From Methanobacteriales archaeon HGW-Methanobacteriales-1 (GTDB lineage: Archaea; Methanobacteriota; Methanobacteria; Methanobacteriales; Methanobacteriaceae), in NCBI GenBank assembly GCA_002839705.1, contig PGYO01000009.1:124001-188000 (forward strand): a stretch of DNA of 64,000 bases, in the 5' to 3' direction. A program made the position numbers and the translations under genes. How positions within the stretch are numbered: the stretch's first letter is position 1; the number at the start of each line of letters is the position of its first letter. The notes beneath the pieces are model-generated. The model was not told where the DNA came from, made no database searches, and was given only the letters and a program-made list of their open reading frames with translations. Below are positions 55,259 to 64,000 of this stretch, one piece after another.

Positions 55259-55679
55259 CTTAACCACCCTCATGATTCTAAACCAACAAATTCCATATCA
55301 TTCATAATATTTGGTTCTTTTGATTAATTATTGATTTTTAATGTTATTATAATTAATCATAAAATATTTATTAATTTAAAACAAATTAAAATCACAGGTA
55401 AAACCTGGGAGTCAGTGTACCTTGAGGTGCACGTTTAACAGTACTTCCAGGTGCTGGTTCTATTTTAATGTTATTTTATCCCATATTTTTTATAATTTGA
55501 TTCAATTTTTTAGGGATTATCAATTAAACAAGCAATGAACATATTATTTATCATTTAAATGTAAATTTAATTTTACACAATAAAATAAAAAAAAGGGGCC
55601 CCATCATCAGACCCCTTCCTCTTAAGCCATTATTATTCTAATGGATTACCCTATATATTACCAATACTAGTCCCTTTAT
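55259..55679. other. Intergenic region, mostly featureless
   Basis: No gene is supported. A less AT-rich stretch at about 55400-55465 reads on the minus strand as PGSTVKRAPQGTLTPRFYL, which may be a relic, but I do not recognise it. A hairpin terminator lies at 55593-55617. Confidence 0.5.
55593..55617 (-). terminator. Intrinsic-like terminator of the lipoprotein gene
   Basis: On the minus strand AAGGGG and CCCCTT pair across a 13-base loop and are followed by TTTTTT. It lies 62 bases after the stop of the 55680 gene. Confidence 0.55.
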
Positions 55680-56024
55680 CTAGGCCAGATAAATGCTGGC
55701 TATTGCATAGTCCAGGGAAGAATCTTCTGTATTTGTTGTTACAACTGTTTTTTCTCCTCTTATGATAGATACAATTAGCTCACCAGATTCTGGATCCTTT
55801 TTTTGAACTACAGCTTTCAGGCTACCAGTATACATTCCTAAATCTATTGTTTCATCACCAGTGCCTTCTATTGAACGAGTTCCTGATGAATCCGTGATTG
55901 TACCATTCCAACTACCAGTATGATTAACCACAACTTTAACAGAATCGAATGAAACACATCCAGATATAGCCATAATTAAACAAACAAAAACAACTAATAA
56001 ACCTATTTCAATTTTCTTCGACAA
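55680..56024 (-). CDS. Putative lipoprotein
   Basis: A 114-residue protein with a hydrophobic N-terminus and a lipobox-like IMAISGC, the Cys at residue 22, suggesting a lipid-anchored or secreted protein. The mature part is a small beta domain (GSWNGTITDSSGTRSIEGTG) of a kind seen in many methanogen surface proteins. The start is TTG behind GGGGG; no ATG is available. Function unknown. Confidence 0.65.
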   Translation of the reverse strand: MSKKIEIGLLVVFVCLIMAISGCVSFDSVKVVVNHTGSWNGTITDSSGTRSIEGTGDETIDLGMYTGSLKAVVQKKDPESGELIVSIIRGEKTVVTTNTEDSSLDYAIASIYLA

Positions 56025-56253
56025 TTATACGACCCCCATTAAAACATAATATATAATATTCTTATTAAAGTATTTCAAATTATGTAGCTCAAAAAGAAGT
56101 TATAGGGACATATATTCATTTAAGATAATAAGAAATTTTAAATTCGTTTTATAAGAACATTTTTACTCACACTGAATTTTTAAAAAAATACATTATTCCA
56201 TTTCAATTGAAAAAGGTCTTAAAAAAAGAAAAAAATAAAGCTAAATATTTATT

Positions 56254-58578
56254 TTAGCTTCGTGTTTTGAATTTGTAGGTGTATGTTTTCACCAGATTAT
56301 TACCTGCATAGTCTTTAACTGATTTATACGGCATATATACCTGGAACCATCTAAGAGCTGGTCGTTTATATTTAGTTTTAATATAAAGTATGTTTCCTTT
56401 GATGTATTTGGTTATTGATACTTTTTTACCGGTTTTTAGATTTTTAACATAGATTTTTGACCAGTAAGTGCTGGTTTTAATCTTTTCACTGAATTTAAGG
56501 TATAAAGTAGCTGTTCTTGACTGTCCAGTTCTTAGATTCTTAGGATAGGTGTAAGTCACTTTAGGCGCTGTTTTATCAATCACGTACTTTTCTGTGTAAA
56601 TTGGTGAAACATTACCATCAAGATCTACCAAAATGAACTTCAAAGTAGTAGATGCAGTTATACTTAAATACCCAGCATATTTACTGCTGGTGGTGGTAGG
56701 TGTGGACCCGTTTCTTGTGTAATATATAGTTCCGGCTTTATTCTTTGACAGGTAAACATTTTTATTCACATTGAATAGGCCACCTTTAACATTTGCCCAT
56801 GCAACAGGCTTTAAATCTACAGTTAAATTAGCAGTACTCTCACTGGTGCTGTAGGTATCTGTTCCCAAAAATTCAGCTTGAATTATATTGGTACCAACTG
56901 CCCAGTTTGATGGTATTGTCCAGTTTAATGTGGCTAATCCATTCACCACATCTGCAGTACCAACAGTAATCCCTTTAACTGTGAATTTTACTTGTCCCTC
57001 ATTAACATCAAAACCATCAATATCTTTTACAACAGCCTTTAATTCCACGTTATTACCTGGAAGGTTCTTTTTGTTTTCTGTTGTAGTATTGGTATTCAGT
57101 TTGATGTTTACATCTGTGTTAACTATTTGATTATCAGTCACGGCATTAACATGTGCTATTCCAACTGTCTCATCAGCATTTAAAGTAGCAGTTGCGGTTC
57201 CATTGCTGGTTTCTTTGTCTATGGTTTTAGATCCTACACTCCCTTTGTCTGTGTTGAAGGTTACTATTATTCCGTCCGGTACATGGCCATCTACGGGATT
57301 ATAGTAATCACCGTTTTGATCATGTAACAGGTCTGCAGTGATTTCAGATGTTGCTCCATTGTTAATGGTAGTTGGGTTCGCAGTGATAGTTAAAACTAAC
57401 CACTTAGTAACAGTTGCACCTACAACTCTTCCAGCAGCAACTGGATCGGTTCCATTAAAATTAGTACCCCACCAGTTATACTCCGCATTACAGTAAGAAA
57501 CACTATTGTATATATCATTTTGAGTGTTTCCTACAATTTGACAGAAACTCATAGTCACAGTACCCCTAGCACTATTGTAGATAGCTCCACCACGATAACT
57601 TGCTGTGTTGTTATTAAAAGTACTACTTGTTACCGTCAAATTACCATAATTGGCGATAGCTCCACCCAAATCAGCAGTGTTGTTAGTAAAAGTACTGCAT
57701 GATACAGTCAAATTACCATCCATATTGATGATAGCTCCACCATTACCACCTCCACTAGCAGCCCCATTAGCAATATTGTTGTTGAAAGTACTGCCAGTTA
57801 CAGTCAAATTACCATAATTGTTGAAAATAGCTCCACCAATATTACCCTGGTAAAGAACTCCATCCTGTGCTGTGTTGTTAGTAAAAGTACTACCAGTTAC
57901 AGTCAAATTACTATAATTGTTATAGATAGCTCCACCATTATTAGGTGCTGTATTGTTAATGAAATCACTGTCAGTTACCGTAAGAGCCCAATTATTGTAG
58001 ATAGCTCCACCCAAATCAGCGGTATTGTTAGTAAAAGTACTACTTGTTACAGTTAAATTACCTTCATTATAGATAGCTCCACCATCACCAGTTGCGGTAT
58101 TGTTAGTAAAAGTACACTCTGTTACAGTTAAATTACCATAATTGTGTATAGCTCCACCATAATCATTATTTCCATTAGTTAATGTCAGATTGTTGAGTTT
58201 TACGTTGATTCCAGGATTTATAGTGAATATCCCGTTGGTGCCGGTTCCATTTATGATGGTACCGGTTTGACTTTCTCCATTAATAGTCATGTTCTTATTA
58301 ATATTGATCCCTGTGTTTTTAACTCCGTTGTATTGTCCGTTAGCTATGTTTACTATTCCATTAGTGTTTACAGTTCCTGTAGCGTTTAAAATAGTTTTTT
58401 TAGCGGTTAACCAGTCGGAACCATCGTTATCATCGTTTCCTCCGGTATCATTAACATAGATAGTGTCACCAGCGGCGGATACATCGTTAATACCCATGGT
58501 GAAAACCAGAGCTAATGCTAAAAGCAGCAAAGGTAGCAAAGTTTTGGTCATTTTGAATGAAATTATTTTGTTTGTCAC
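56254..58578 (-). CDS. Large adhesin-like surface protein with beta-helix and Ig-like domains
   Basis: A 774-residue protein: signal peptide (residues 8-35), about 300 residues of beta-helix repeats (TVTGSTFTNNTA...GGAIYN), an invasin-like Ig domain (VTFNTDKGSVGSKTI), a second Ig-like repeat (VDLKPVAWANVKG onward), a chitobiase C-terminal-like domain (YTRNGSTPTTTSSKYAG), and a final Ig-like part (APKVTYTYPKN). There is no C-terminal membrane anchor, unlike the 29363 and 31713 proteins, so attachment is by another route. The start is GTG behind AAGGTGA. A hairpin element lies upstream. Confidence 0.87.
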   Translation of the reverse strand: MTNKIISFKMTKTLLPLLLLALALVFTMGINDVSAAGDTIYVNDTGGNDDNDGSDWLTAKKTILNATGTVNTNGIVNIANGQYNGVKNTGININKNMTINGESQTGTIINGTGTNGIFTINPGINVKLNNLTLTNGNNDYGGAIHNYGNLTVTECTFTNNTATGDGGAIYNEGNLTVTSSTFTNNTADLGGAIYNNWALTVTDSDFINNTAPNNGGAIYNNYSNLTVTGSTFTNNTAQDGVLYQGNIGGAIFNNYGNLTVTGSTFNNNIANGAASGGGNGGAIINMDGNLTVSCSTFTNNTADLGGAIANYGNLTVTSSTFNNNTASYRGGAIYNSARGTVTMSFCQIVGNTQNDIYNSVSYCNAEYNWWGTNFNGTDPVAAGRVVGATVTKWLVLTITANPTTINNGATSEITADLLHDQNGDYYNPVDGHVPDGIIVTFNTDKGSVGSKTIDKETSNGTATATLNADETVGIAHVNAVTDNQIVNTDVNIKLNTNTTTENKKNLPGNNVELKAVVKDIDGFDVNEGQVKFTVKGITVGTADVVNGLATLNWTIPSNWAVGTNIIQAEFLGTDTYSTSESTANLTVDLKPVAWANVKGGLFNVNKNVYLSKNKAGTIYYTRNGSTPTTTSSKYAGYLSITASTTLKFILVDLDGNVSPIYTEKYVIDKTAPKVTYTYPKNLRTGQSRTATLYLKFSEKIKTSTYWSKIYVKNLKTGKKVSITKYIKGNILYIKTKYKRPALRWFQVYMPYKSVKDYAGNNLVKTYTYKFKTRS

Positions 58579-58699
58579 GTTTCTTTTTCACCTTCTTTTA
58601 CAATTATTTCAAAATTTATTAAATTCATTTTTTTTATTAAATAATCTTTAAACTGAGTTTATTAAATGATTTAGAGTAGAAAAATAAATTAATTTAAAT

Positions 58700-58815
58700 A
58701 AAAATTAGTTATCTTCCCCCACTGGATGTTAAACAACACCCAGTATAATATTATTAGGAAATATGAATAATATTATCGCCGGAAGACACATGCGGAAATA
58801 GAGTTTCCGGTCTAA
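58700..58815 (-). promoter_or_regulatory. Conserved upstream element of an adhesin gene (copy 2)
   Basis: On the minus strand CTGGGTGTTGTTTAACATCCAG (58722-58743) forms a nine-pair hairpin with one G-U, followed by TGGGGGAA; further upstream are TTAGACCGGAA and a second hairpin CGGAAA-CTCTA-TTTCCG (58794-58810). The first block and TTAGACC...GGAA recur upstream of the 33107 adhesin gene. Position 140-230 bases before the start suggests a structured 5' leader or control region. Confidence 0.55.
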
Positions 58816-59031
58816 ATGAGGTAAAAATACTTTACCCATATTCTAAAAAAAGGGCCAAATAAGGCAATAAAACCTATTATTAAAAAAATGAAAGGAAAAA
58901 ATTTCATATTGAATCTATTTAAAATAAAATCAAAAAATTCATTTGATAACGACTTATATACCCATCATTTATAATGTCCTAAAACAAAGTATAAATAGCA
59001 TAATACTTTTTAAAATTATAAGAGCAAAACC

Positions 59032-59547
59032 ATGAAAACTATACAAGACTGTCTATTAGAAAAAAACGCAACTGTAGAGGCCTTAGGACAGGGCAAACAA
59101 TCTATTTTAATTAGGAACTATGAAAATACTTTGAAAGAATTTTTACTTTATCCTACTATTGAATATCTGGATGATGAAAAATACCTGGACAGCTTCCAAG
59201 ATAAACATCATTCTTTTATCAAGAAAAATTCCAAGCCTGATATAGAAGGCCCTGAATTTGAAGTCAAATACTATGCCAAAGTGGAAGAAGAAATTAAAAA
59301 ACCAGCCGCTAGTATTGAAACTATAAATAAGCACCATATGTGGACTGATGAGTATGTAAATGATTACATGAACGCTGATACTACCATTGTTTGGCTTTTA
59401 AGAGTTTACAAACTAAAAGAACCAGTGGTTATCAAAAGGACCAATGGTATGGTTTATGCTGATGTGGATGAAGCAATTTCCGTGGAAGATATTGAACCAG
59501 TATTATCTGATGCAGAATTTAATAAATTAAAAAAGAGTTTAAAATAG
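59032..59547 (+). CDS. DUF1802 family protein
   Basis: A 171-residue soluble protein. VEALGQGKQSILIRNYENT at the N-terminus and FLLYPTIEYLDDEKYLDSFQDKH fit DUF1802, whose members are uncharacterised and sometimes near DNA-repair or restriction genes. No catalytic residues can be assigned. It stands alone with weak ribosome-binding sequence before ATG. Confidence 0.68.
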   Translation: MKTIQDCLLEKNATVEALGQGKQSILIRNYENTLKEFLLYPTIEYLDDEKYLDSFQDKHHSFIKKNSKPDIEGPEFEVKYYAKVEEEIKKPAASIETINKHHMWTDEYVNDYMNADTTIVWLLRVYKLKEPVVIKRTNGMVYADVDEAISVEDIEPVLSDAEFNKLKKSLK

Positions 59548-59930
59548 ATCTTTTTCTATTTTAACTATAATTTTCCTTTTTAAAATAAATATTAAACATT
59601 TAAATATCCATATTTACTTAAATCACTATTTTTTAAGATTAGATACTAATTTACCAAGCATAATTAAATTTTTTTATCAAATTTAATTCTATATGGCCCC
59701 GTAGTAGATGATTACATATCAGACAATGTATAATCTATCTAATTTTTTTAAAGTTAATTTAGTAATTTTTTATTTTATTTATTTTTAAATTTAAATCATC
59801 AACTATTACAATTTAAATTATGATTAACTGATTTGGGCCATATCCCCTCGATTACTTTTCATAAGCTCTCCACAGTATTATACCACATGAAAATAACATA
59901 AGTCTATAGAACATTAATTAGGTGATAAAG
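59548..59930. other. AT-rich intergenic region
   Basis: No gene supported. Between about 59695 and 59715 and again at 59835-59850 there are GGCC-containing words in otherwise AT-only DNA, but I see no hairpin or protein. The last 15 bases include GGTGATAAAG, the ribosome-binding site of the next gene. Confidence 0.5.
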
Positions 59931-60194
59931 ATGGCCCTGAAAGTCTATGATTTAGTAAATAAAGCAGAAGAAATTGAAAATGCAACCATATATGTGGAAA
60001 ATTATACCAATAAAGAGGATGCTAATGGAAAAGAAATCCACGTGGTAGAAATTAATTTAGAAGATACCGACACCGAAAAGGTCACCGGCCCCTATATCCT
60101 GGAAGCAGATACCAAATCGGCCCTGGACTCGCAAGTAAAATTCACCCTGGGTGCCTATTTCAAGAAAATAGACGTGGTAAATAAATTATATTAA
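59931..60194 (+). CDS. Hypothetical protein, 87 residues
   Basis: An acidic small protein (VYDLVNKAEEIENATIYVEN, then EINLEDTDTEKVTGPYILEA). ATG 59931 is chosen because GGTGA is correctly spaced before it; the upstream GTG lies inside that site. No family recognised. It appears monocistronic. Confidence 0.6.
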   Translation: MALKVYDLVNKAEEIENATIYVENYTNKEDANGKEIHVVEINLEDTDTEKVTGPYILEADTKSALDSQVKFTLGAYFKKIDVVNKLY

Positions 60195-60372
60195 TATAAC
60201 TCTATTCATTGAATATTTCTAAGTTTAATACTTTTTTAGATTATTTCCATGATTTTTAAATTAAATAACTTTTTTTAAAAAATAATAAAAAGAGAATCAG
60301 AATCAATGGGAAATAAAAATAATAAAAAAAGAATCACCATCAACGGAAAATAAAAAAAGAGGGTATTAATTA

Positions 60373-60789
60373 CTAGGTACTGGGGAATCTTTTCATGTAT
60401 TTGGATTTACGATAAACCTTTAAATAGTAATTAACTGCTGAATATTTAGTTTTAACATATCGGTTTCGGTAGTTACCCTCAATATCTGGAATTACAATTT
60501 TTAATTTGGTTTTAGAAACTTTTTTAAGATACCAGTTGTAAGTTCCATAGCGTTTATAAGTTCCCGATTTATATGGTTTTGAATAAAAAGCTTGTTTAAG
60601 CAATACATTATTCTTATTTTTCTTATAAACCGTGTAAACTAGTTTCACATATCCATGTTGGCCAGTATAAGTATAAACAACTTTTTTATCAAATTTTACC
60701 CAACTGGCTGCTGAGACTGGCTCAGAAAATTGAATTCCTGCTACCACAGCAAAAAATATTAACAAAAGAAAAACCGAATATTTTTTCAT
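60373..60789 (-). CDS. Small secreted Lys/Tyr-rich protein
   Basis: About 138 residues with a signal peptide (MKKYSVFLLLIFFAVVAG to SEPVSAAS). The mature part is rich in Tyr and Lys and ends YYLKVYRKSKYMKRFPST, like the ending of the 33487 protein. I use ATG 60789 (GGGGGTATAAA before it) because the longer frame adds 23 residues without secretion features. Likely wall-associated; the function is unknown. Confidence 0.62.
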   Translation of the reverse strand: MKKYSVFLLLIFFAVVAGIQFSEPVSAASWVKFDKKVVYTYTGQHGYVKLVYTVYKKNKNNVLLKQAFYSKPYKSGTYKRYGTYNWYLKKVSKTKLKIVIPDIEGNYRNRYVKTKYSAVNYYLKVYRKSKYMKRFPST

Positions 60790-61133
60790 TTTATACCCCC
60801 TGAAAAATTTATTCAGATCATATAATATTTTTGAATAAAATGATATATAAAATATCACAATTAGAAAAAAAATTCTATATATATGCTATTTTTAAGGAAA
60901 AAAAGAATTTCTAGGAGTTTTAATAGTGAGTAATTAAGGAGTTCACTTTACACTGATGTGGTTTCAGTATAACTATCAAAATAAATCAGAGATAAATGAT
61001 AATTTACCTAATTCTCAAGATATACAAAATAAGTAAGTAATTTAAGAAGTTTTTTTGAGTATAATAAACAATACCGTGCTTTTAAATCCTCAAAAATAAA
61101 TAATGATTTTAATTATGCATTAATAAGGTTATA
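60790..61133. other. Intergenic region
   Basis: No gene or hairpin supported. The stretch is AT-rich and precedes the leftward 60373 gene, whose promoter should lie at its left end. Confidence 0.5.
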
Positions 61134-61277
61134 TTATTTATGAAGTTTACCTTTTATTTTTCCTTCAGCTTCTTTAGCTTTCCCTTTAATCTCACCCTCA
61201 ACTTCTTTAGCCTTTCCTTTAATTTCACCTTCTTTTAGTTTAGCTTTTCCTTTTAATTCGTCTGTTTTTTCTCCCAT
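61134..61277 (-). CDS. CsbD-like small stress protein with internal repeats
   Basis: A 47-residue frame starting MGEKTDELKGKAK and built of three near-repeats of KGKAKE(V/A)EGEI, an amphipathic helix pattern as in CsbD/LEA-like stress proteins. Excellent ribosome-binding site GGAGGG, seven bases before ATG. Too short for confident family assignment, but plainly coding. Likely induced by stress. Confidence 0.72.
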   Translation of the reverse strand: MGEKTDELKGKAKLKEGEIKGKAKEVEGEIKGKAKEAEGKIKGKLHK

Positions 61278-61393
61278 AAAATCCCTCCGTATTGTTTATT
61301 TAACATTTCAGATTATTATATGCTCTAAATCCAAAATTAAATAATCTGATATGAATTTAATAGGTATGGACCATTAGAATCTACTTATATAAA

Positions 61394-62824
61394 TTATTCC
61401 AGGTTTTGGTACCAACCATTACCCGTACTCCCCTTGAGTTTAGGGATTATAAAACTTCTCATAACTGTTTGCAACATAACTTTGAACATATATCTATGGT
61501 TAAGAAGATATTTAGGCCGGGTATAAAATTTTAAGTAGGCCGTAGCTAGTTTTCTCTCCACCATTTTCTTGGTCAAACCCATTTGATCGTATTTCAAAAG
61601 CGGCTTAAGGACGGTGTATTCTTCCCAATCTTCATTATCAATTAAATTTTTTTCCTTAAGTTCATTGTAAATCGGTGTTCCAGGAAATGGCGTTAATATG
61701 GAGTATTGACTATAGTCAGGTTCAAGTTTTATAGAAAAATCAATTGTTTTATTAATATCCTCTTTAGTTTCTCCAGGATATCCTATGATAAAAGAAGTCA
61801 ATACTTCTAAATCTGCATTTTTCGCAGTCTTAACCGCATTTTCAGCATTTTTAAGACTTATACCTTTTTTCATCAGGTCCAAAATACGCTGTGATCCGGA
61901 TTCAACCCCATAATATATGGTTTTCATGCCTGAACTTTTTAGATTCTGAAGAAGACCTGAATCTACCCGGTCAACCCGTGATGATGCTACAAAACTCACA
62001 TCCAGGCCTCTGGTTTTAATTTCATCTGCAATATCATGGGCCCGTTTTTTATTCAACATGAAGGTGTCGTCCATGAATCCAAAATCCACTATGTGGTATT
62101 TATCTATTAATTCTTCAATTTCATCCACTACATTATCTGGACTGCGCGATCTAAACTTTTTACCCATAATAAGTGATGATGAACAGTAGTTGCAGGAATA
62201 TACACAACCTCTACTGGTTATTATTCCACCAGTTTGCTCTTTGGAAGCAGCATATGATTCAAATGGAACCAGATATCTAGCCGGGAAAGGTAAGGAATCA
62301 AGATCTTTTATTAAAGGTCTCTCAGGAGTAGATTTTATATTTCCAGTTTTTTGGTCTCTGAAAAAAATTCCCGGAACATTATCCATTTGTGGAACTTCCT
62401 GGAATGATTCATCCAGGATATCCACCAGGGTCTCTTCACCCTCACCCATAACTACTACATCCAGATCTTCAGAACTATTTAATGTTTCCAGGGGCATAAA
62501 AGTAGCATGAGGGCCACCAATCACCGTTAAAGATTCAGGTAGAATTTTTTTTATCATTTCCACATATTTCAATGCACTTTTTATGGTGGAGGTAGTGGCT
62601 GTAACCCCTACTACTTGTGGATTAAGCTTTTCTGCCATTTCAGAAACATTTTCATAACCCATCTGAAGTAGATCATCATCTACTATTTTCACGCTATAAG
62701 ATTCCTTCTCCAATGACGAGGCCAGATACATGAGATTCATAGGCGGAGCTATAAAACCCAGTGCATTTTTCAATGCATTCTCATCATAAGGATTTATTAA
62801 CATTGCATCAATGTTTTTATTCAT
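61394..62824 (-). CDS. B12-binding-fold radical SAM protein
   Basis: A 476-residue protein with an N-terminal cobalamin-binding-like domain (residues 1-140, [13 protein letters not shown]) and a radical SAM barrel with C207-x3-C211-x2-C214 ([11 protein letters not shown]). The DxHxxG lower-ligand motif is absent, as in most of this class. Related methanogen enzymes perform methylations or lipid and wall modifications; the substrate cannot be named. [18 protein letters not shown] and [10 protein letters not shown] are standard SAM-barrel blocks. Single gene. Confidence 0.88.
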   Translation of the reverse strand: MNKNIDAMLINPYDENALKNALGFIAPPMNLMYLASSLEKESYSVKIVDDDLLQMGYENVSEMAEKLNPQVVGVTATTSTIKSALKYVEMIKKILPESLTVIGGPHATFMPLETLNSSEDLDVVVMGEGEETLVDILDESFQEVPQMDNVPGIFFRDQKTGNIKSTPERPLIKDLDSLPFPARYLVPFESYAASKEQTGGIITSRGCVYSCNYCSSSLIMGKKFRSRSPDNVVDEIEELIDKYHIVDFGFMDDTFMLNKKRAHDIADEIKTRGLDVSFVASSRVDRVDSGLLQNLKSSGMKTIYYGVESGSQRILDLMKKGISLKNAENAVKTAKNADLEVLTSFIIGYPGETKEDINKTIDFSIKLEPDYSQYSILTPFPGTPIYNELKEKNLIDNEDWEEYTVLKPLLKYDQMGLTKKMVERKLATAYLKFYTRPKYLLNHRYMFKVMLQTVMRSFIIPKLKGSTGNGWYQNLE

Positions 62825-62889
62825 GTTTTACCCTTTTTAAATTGATTAAGCTATTAATAAGAGTTAACATTAGTAATTAATAGTGTATT

Positions 62890-63351
62890 TCAGTCTCTCC
62901 ATTTTTTGTTACTATAGTCCTGATGTCGTTGATTCCCTTCATCATCAGAATCTTCATCTCCATCCCTATATCTTCGGTTTCTACGATTGAATCTTGATAT
63001 TAGAGATCCAACTGCAGCACCTATGGCACCCACGGCTATAACCATAATTATCTCTGATGGTGTGTTTAAGGGAACATAAGTAGACAACTGTGCAGAAAAT
63101 GCCGCGATTTGGCCTTTGAATAAACTCAATAACCACAATATTATTGCCCCAGCAACACCCATGAATGCCCCATTAATAATTCCATCAAAAATATCCCCAT
63201 ATGAAATGTAGCCCACTATTATACCTGCGATTAAAAAACCAAATAGGGCCACCGGCAATCCTATAACCGATCCAATTCCAAGAAATGCTAAAACTACGGT
63301 AAATATAATTGCTAAAATAAATCCTTCAACCACAACCCCGATACTGGCCAT
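62890..63351 (-). CDS. DUF5518 family membrane protein with charged tail
   Basis: A 153-residue protein with four Gly-rich membrane segments (VGYISYGDIFDGIINGAFMG is the family block) plus a hydrophilic tail of about 35 residues rich in Arg, Asp and Asn. A shorter relative is at 11067-11435. It lies between the radical SAM and Hsp20 genes in the same direction. Confidence 0.7.
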   Translation of the reverse strand: MASIGVVVEGFILAIIFTVVLAFLGIGSVIGLPVALFGFLIAGIIVGYISYGDIFDGIINGAFMGVAGAIILWLLSLFKGQIAAFSAQLSTYVPLNTPSEIIMVIAVGAIGAAVGSLISRFNRRNRRYRDGDEDSDDEGNQRHQDYSNKKWRD

Positions 63352-63421
63352 TTAACATCCCCCTATTTAAAAAAAAAATATTATTTAATCATATGTATAT
63401 CCCTAATATTTCACACATTTA

Positions 63422-64000
63422 TTAATTTATATTAATTTTATGTACTTCTTGTTGTATTTTTGGTAGTTTAATGGTTAAAACCGAGTCTATAAAGTTAGCT
63501 GATGCTTCTTTAACTTTTATTTCTGAAGGAAGTTTAATGGTTCTTTTTGTTTCGCCGTAACTTCTCTCTTTTTGAATGAAATTAACGTCTTCCCCTTCCA
63601 TTTCCTCTTCGAACTTTACCAGAATATCTATTCTATCACCAGCAATTCCAATATCAATAGCATCCTTTTTAACACCAGGAATGTCAATTTTTAAAATTAT
63701 ATTATCCATAGTTTCAATAACGTCTAATGATGGTTTGGGGGATGATGTGTAATCGGATAGAGTTTTTCCAACTTCAACTTGTTTGGATTTAATAGTATTC
63801 ATTATGTCATTTAACAAGTTTTCAGTCTGATTTTTCTTTTTTTCAACTTCTTCTTGTACATCTTCCGTTTTATCCTTAGTATCCTCTTTTATATCATCTA
63901 TTTTATCGGTCACATCATCCTTCTTATCAGATGCACTAGATTTTATATCATCTATTTTATCGCTCACATCATCCTTCTTATCAGATGCACTAGATTTTAT
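63422..64000 (-). CDS. Hsp20 family protein with repetitive charged N-terminus, 5' part outside window
   Basis: The alpha-crystallin domain is at the C-terminal end (MDNIILKIDIPGVKKDAIDI, then KLPSEIKVKEASANFIDSVL and TIKLPKI). Upstream lies a long, helical, Lys/Asp-rich region with words such as DKIDDIK and TKDKTEDVQEEV, and the frame remains open to base 64000. The GTG at 63967 falls inside a repeat unit and is unlikely to be the start. Compared with the 10424 Hsp20, this one carries an extra N-terminal coiled-coil arm. Confidence 0.8.
   Translation of the reverse strand: MKSSASDKKDDVSDKIDDIKSSASDKKDDVTDKIDDIKEDTKDKTEDVQEEVEKKKNQTENLLNDIMNTIKSKQVEVGKTLSDYTSSPKPSLDVIETMDNIILKIDIPGVKKDAIDIGIAGDRIDILVKFEEEMEGEDVNFIQKERSYGETKRTIKLPSEIKVKEASANFIDSVLTIKLPKIQQEVHKININ
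63893..64000 (-). repeat. Tandem 54-bp coding repeat in the Hsp20 N-terminus
   Basis: Two successive, nearly identical 54-base units encode S-D-K-(I)-D-D-I-K-S-S-A-S-D-K-K-D-D-V; only a Thr/Ser change (ACC/AGC) is visible in the second pass. The repeat reaches the window edge, so more copies may follow. Confidence 0.8.

Noticed and set aside
55385-55480. Possible protein relic (PGSTVKRAPQGTLTPRFYL on the minus strand)
   Set aside because: Too short and not matched to any family I know; no start codon or ribosome-binding site.
60285-60355. Two imperfect copies of AGAATCA..ATCAA(T/C)GG(A/G)AAATAAAAA
   Set aside because: Short, low-complexity duplication after a gene end; no sign of function.

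Overview
The window is AT-rich DNA that reads as a chromosome segment of a methanogenic archaeon of the order Methanobacteriales, most likely Methanobacterium or a close relative. The support is indirect but consistent: GGTGA/GGAGG ribosome-binding sites in front of short archaeal-type promoters, large adhesin-like proteins with parallel beta-helix repeats, DUF5518 and DUF4013 membrane proteins, small pseudomurein-methanogen-style secreted proteins, and archaeal zinc-ribbon proteins. I saw no rRNA, tRNA, CRISPR array or intact transposase.

Layout. 1-17.6 kb is mostly housekeeping and stress genes: a PAS sensor running off the left edge, a SOUL heme-binding protein, a Met/His-rich protein, a MarR regulator, an Xre regulator with a DUF4013 partner, an ABC exporter with a palindromic operator, a TPR/EVE-like/NucS-like fusion, Hsp20, a UbiB-like kinase, and a four-gene carotenoid cluster (CruF-like, CrtI-like, CrtB-like, UbiA-type) whose make-up matches a C50 bacterioruberin-type pathway. 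17.7-28.4 kb holds a tiny basic protein, a kinase-like/AAA+ gene broken by an in-frame TAA, an AhpD-like protein, a YgjP-type metallopeptidase, a DUF389 protein, a lipocalin-like gene next to a PEP-synthase-like phosphotransferase, and a protein resembling S-4TM pore-forming effectors. 28.5-33.9 kb is a cell-surface block (secreted acetolactate decarboxylase and two adhesin-like proteins).

34-55.3 kb is an accessory, defence-type island. It contains a NERD nuclease, several PD-(D/E)XK-like proteins, a DUF4062/ATP-binding regulator, a complete type I restriction-modification operon (hsdR, a HEPN-like gene, hsdS, hsdM), an endonuclease III relative, and a decayed DUF4258/DUF2283/nucleotidyltransferase group. 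It is littered with remnants: a second HsdR tail, a duplicated NERD tail, a truncated ATP-binding regulator and many genes broken by single-base indels. 55.6-64 kb returns to surface and stress functions: a lipoprotein, a third adhesin, DUF1802, a radical SAM protein, DUF5518, and an Hsp20 with a repeat-rich N-terminus running off the right edge.

The most notable recurring theme is gene disruption. About eight genes have a single-base frameshift or a single nonsense codon, several at A or G homopolymers. Either this is a draft sequence with residual homopolymer errors or the island is decaying; one site (35.53 kb) also fits a programmed -1 frameshift heptamer exactly. The strongest candidates for undescribed biology are the HEPN-like gene inside the type I operon, the TPR/EVE/NucS fusion with a substituted active-site residue, the hairpin leader shared by two adhesin genes, and the ATG-word repeats that follow both copies of the ATP-binding regulator.
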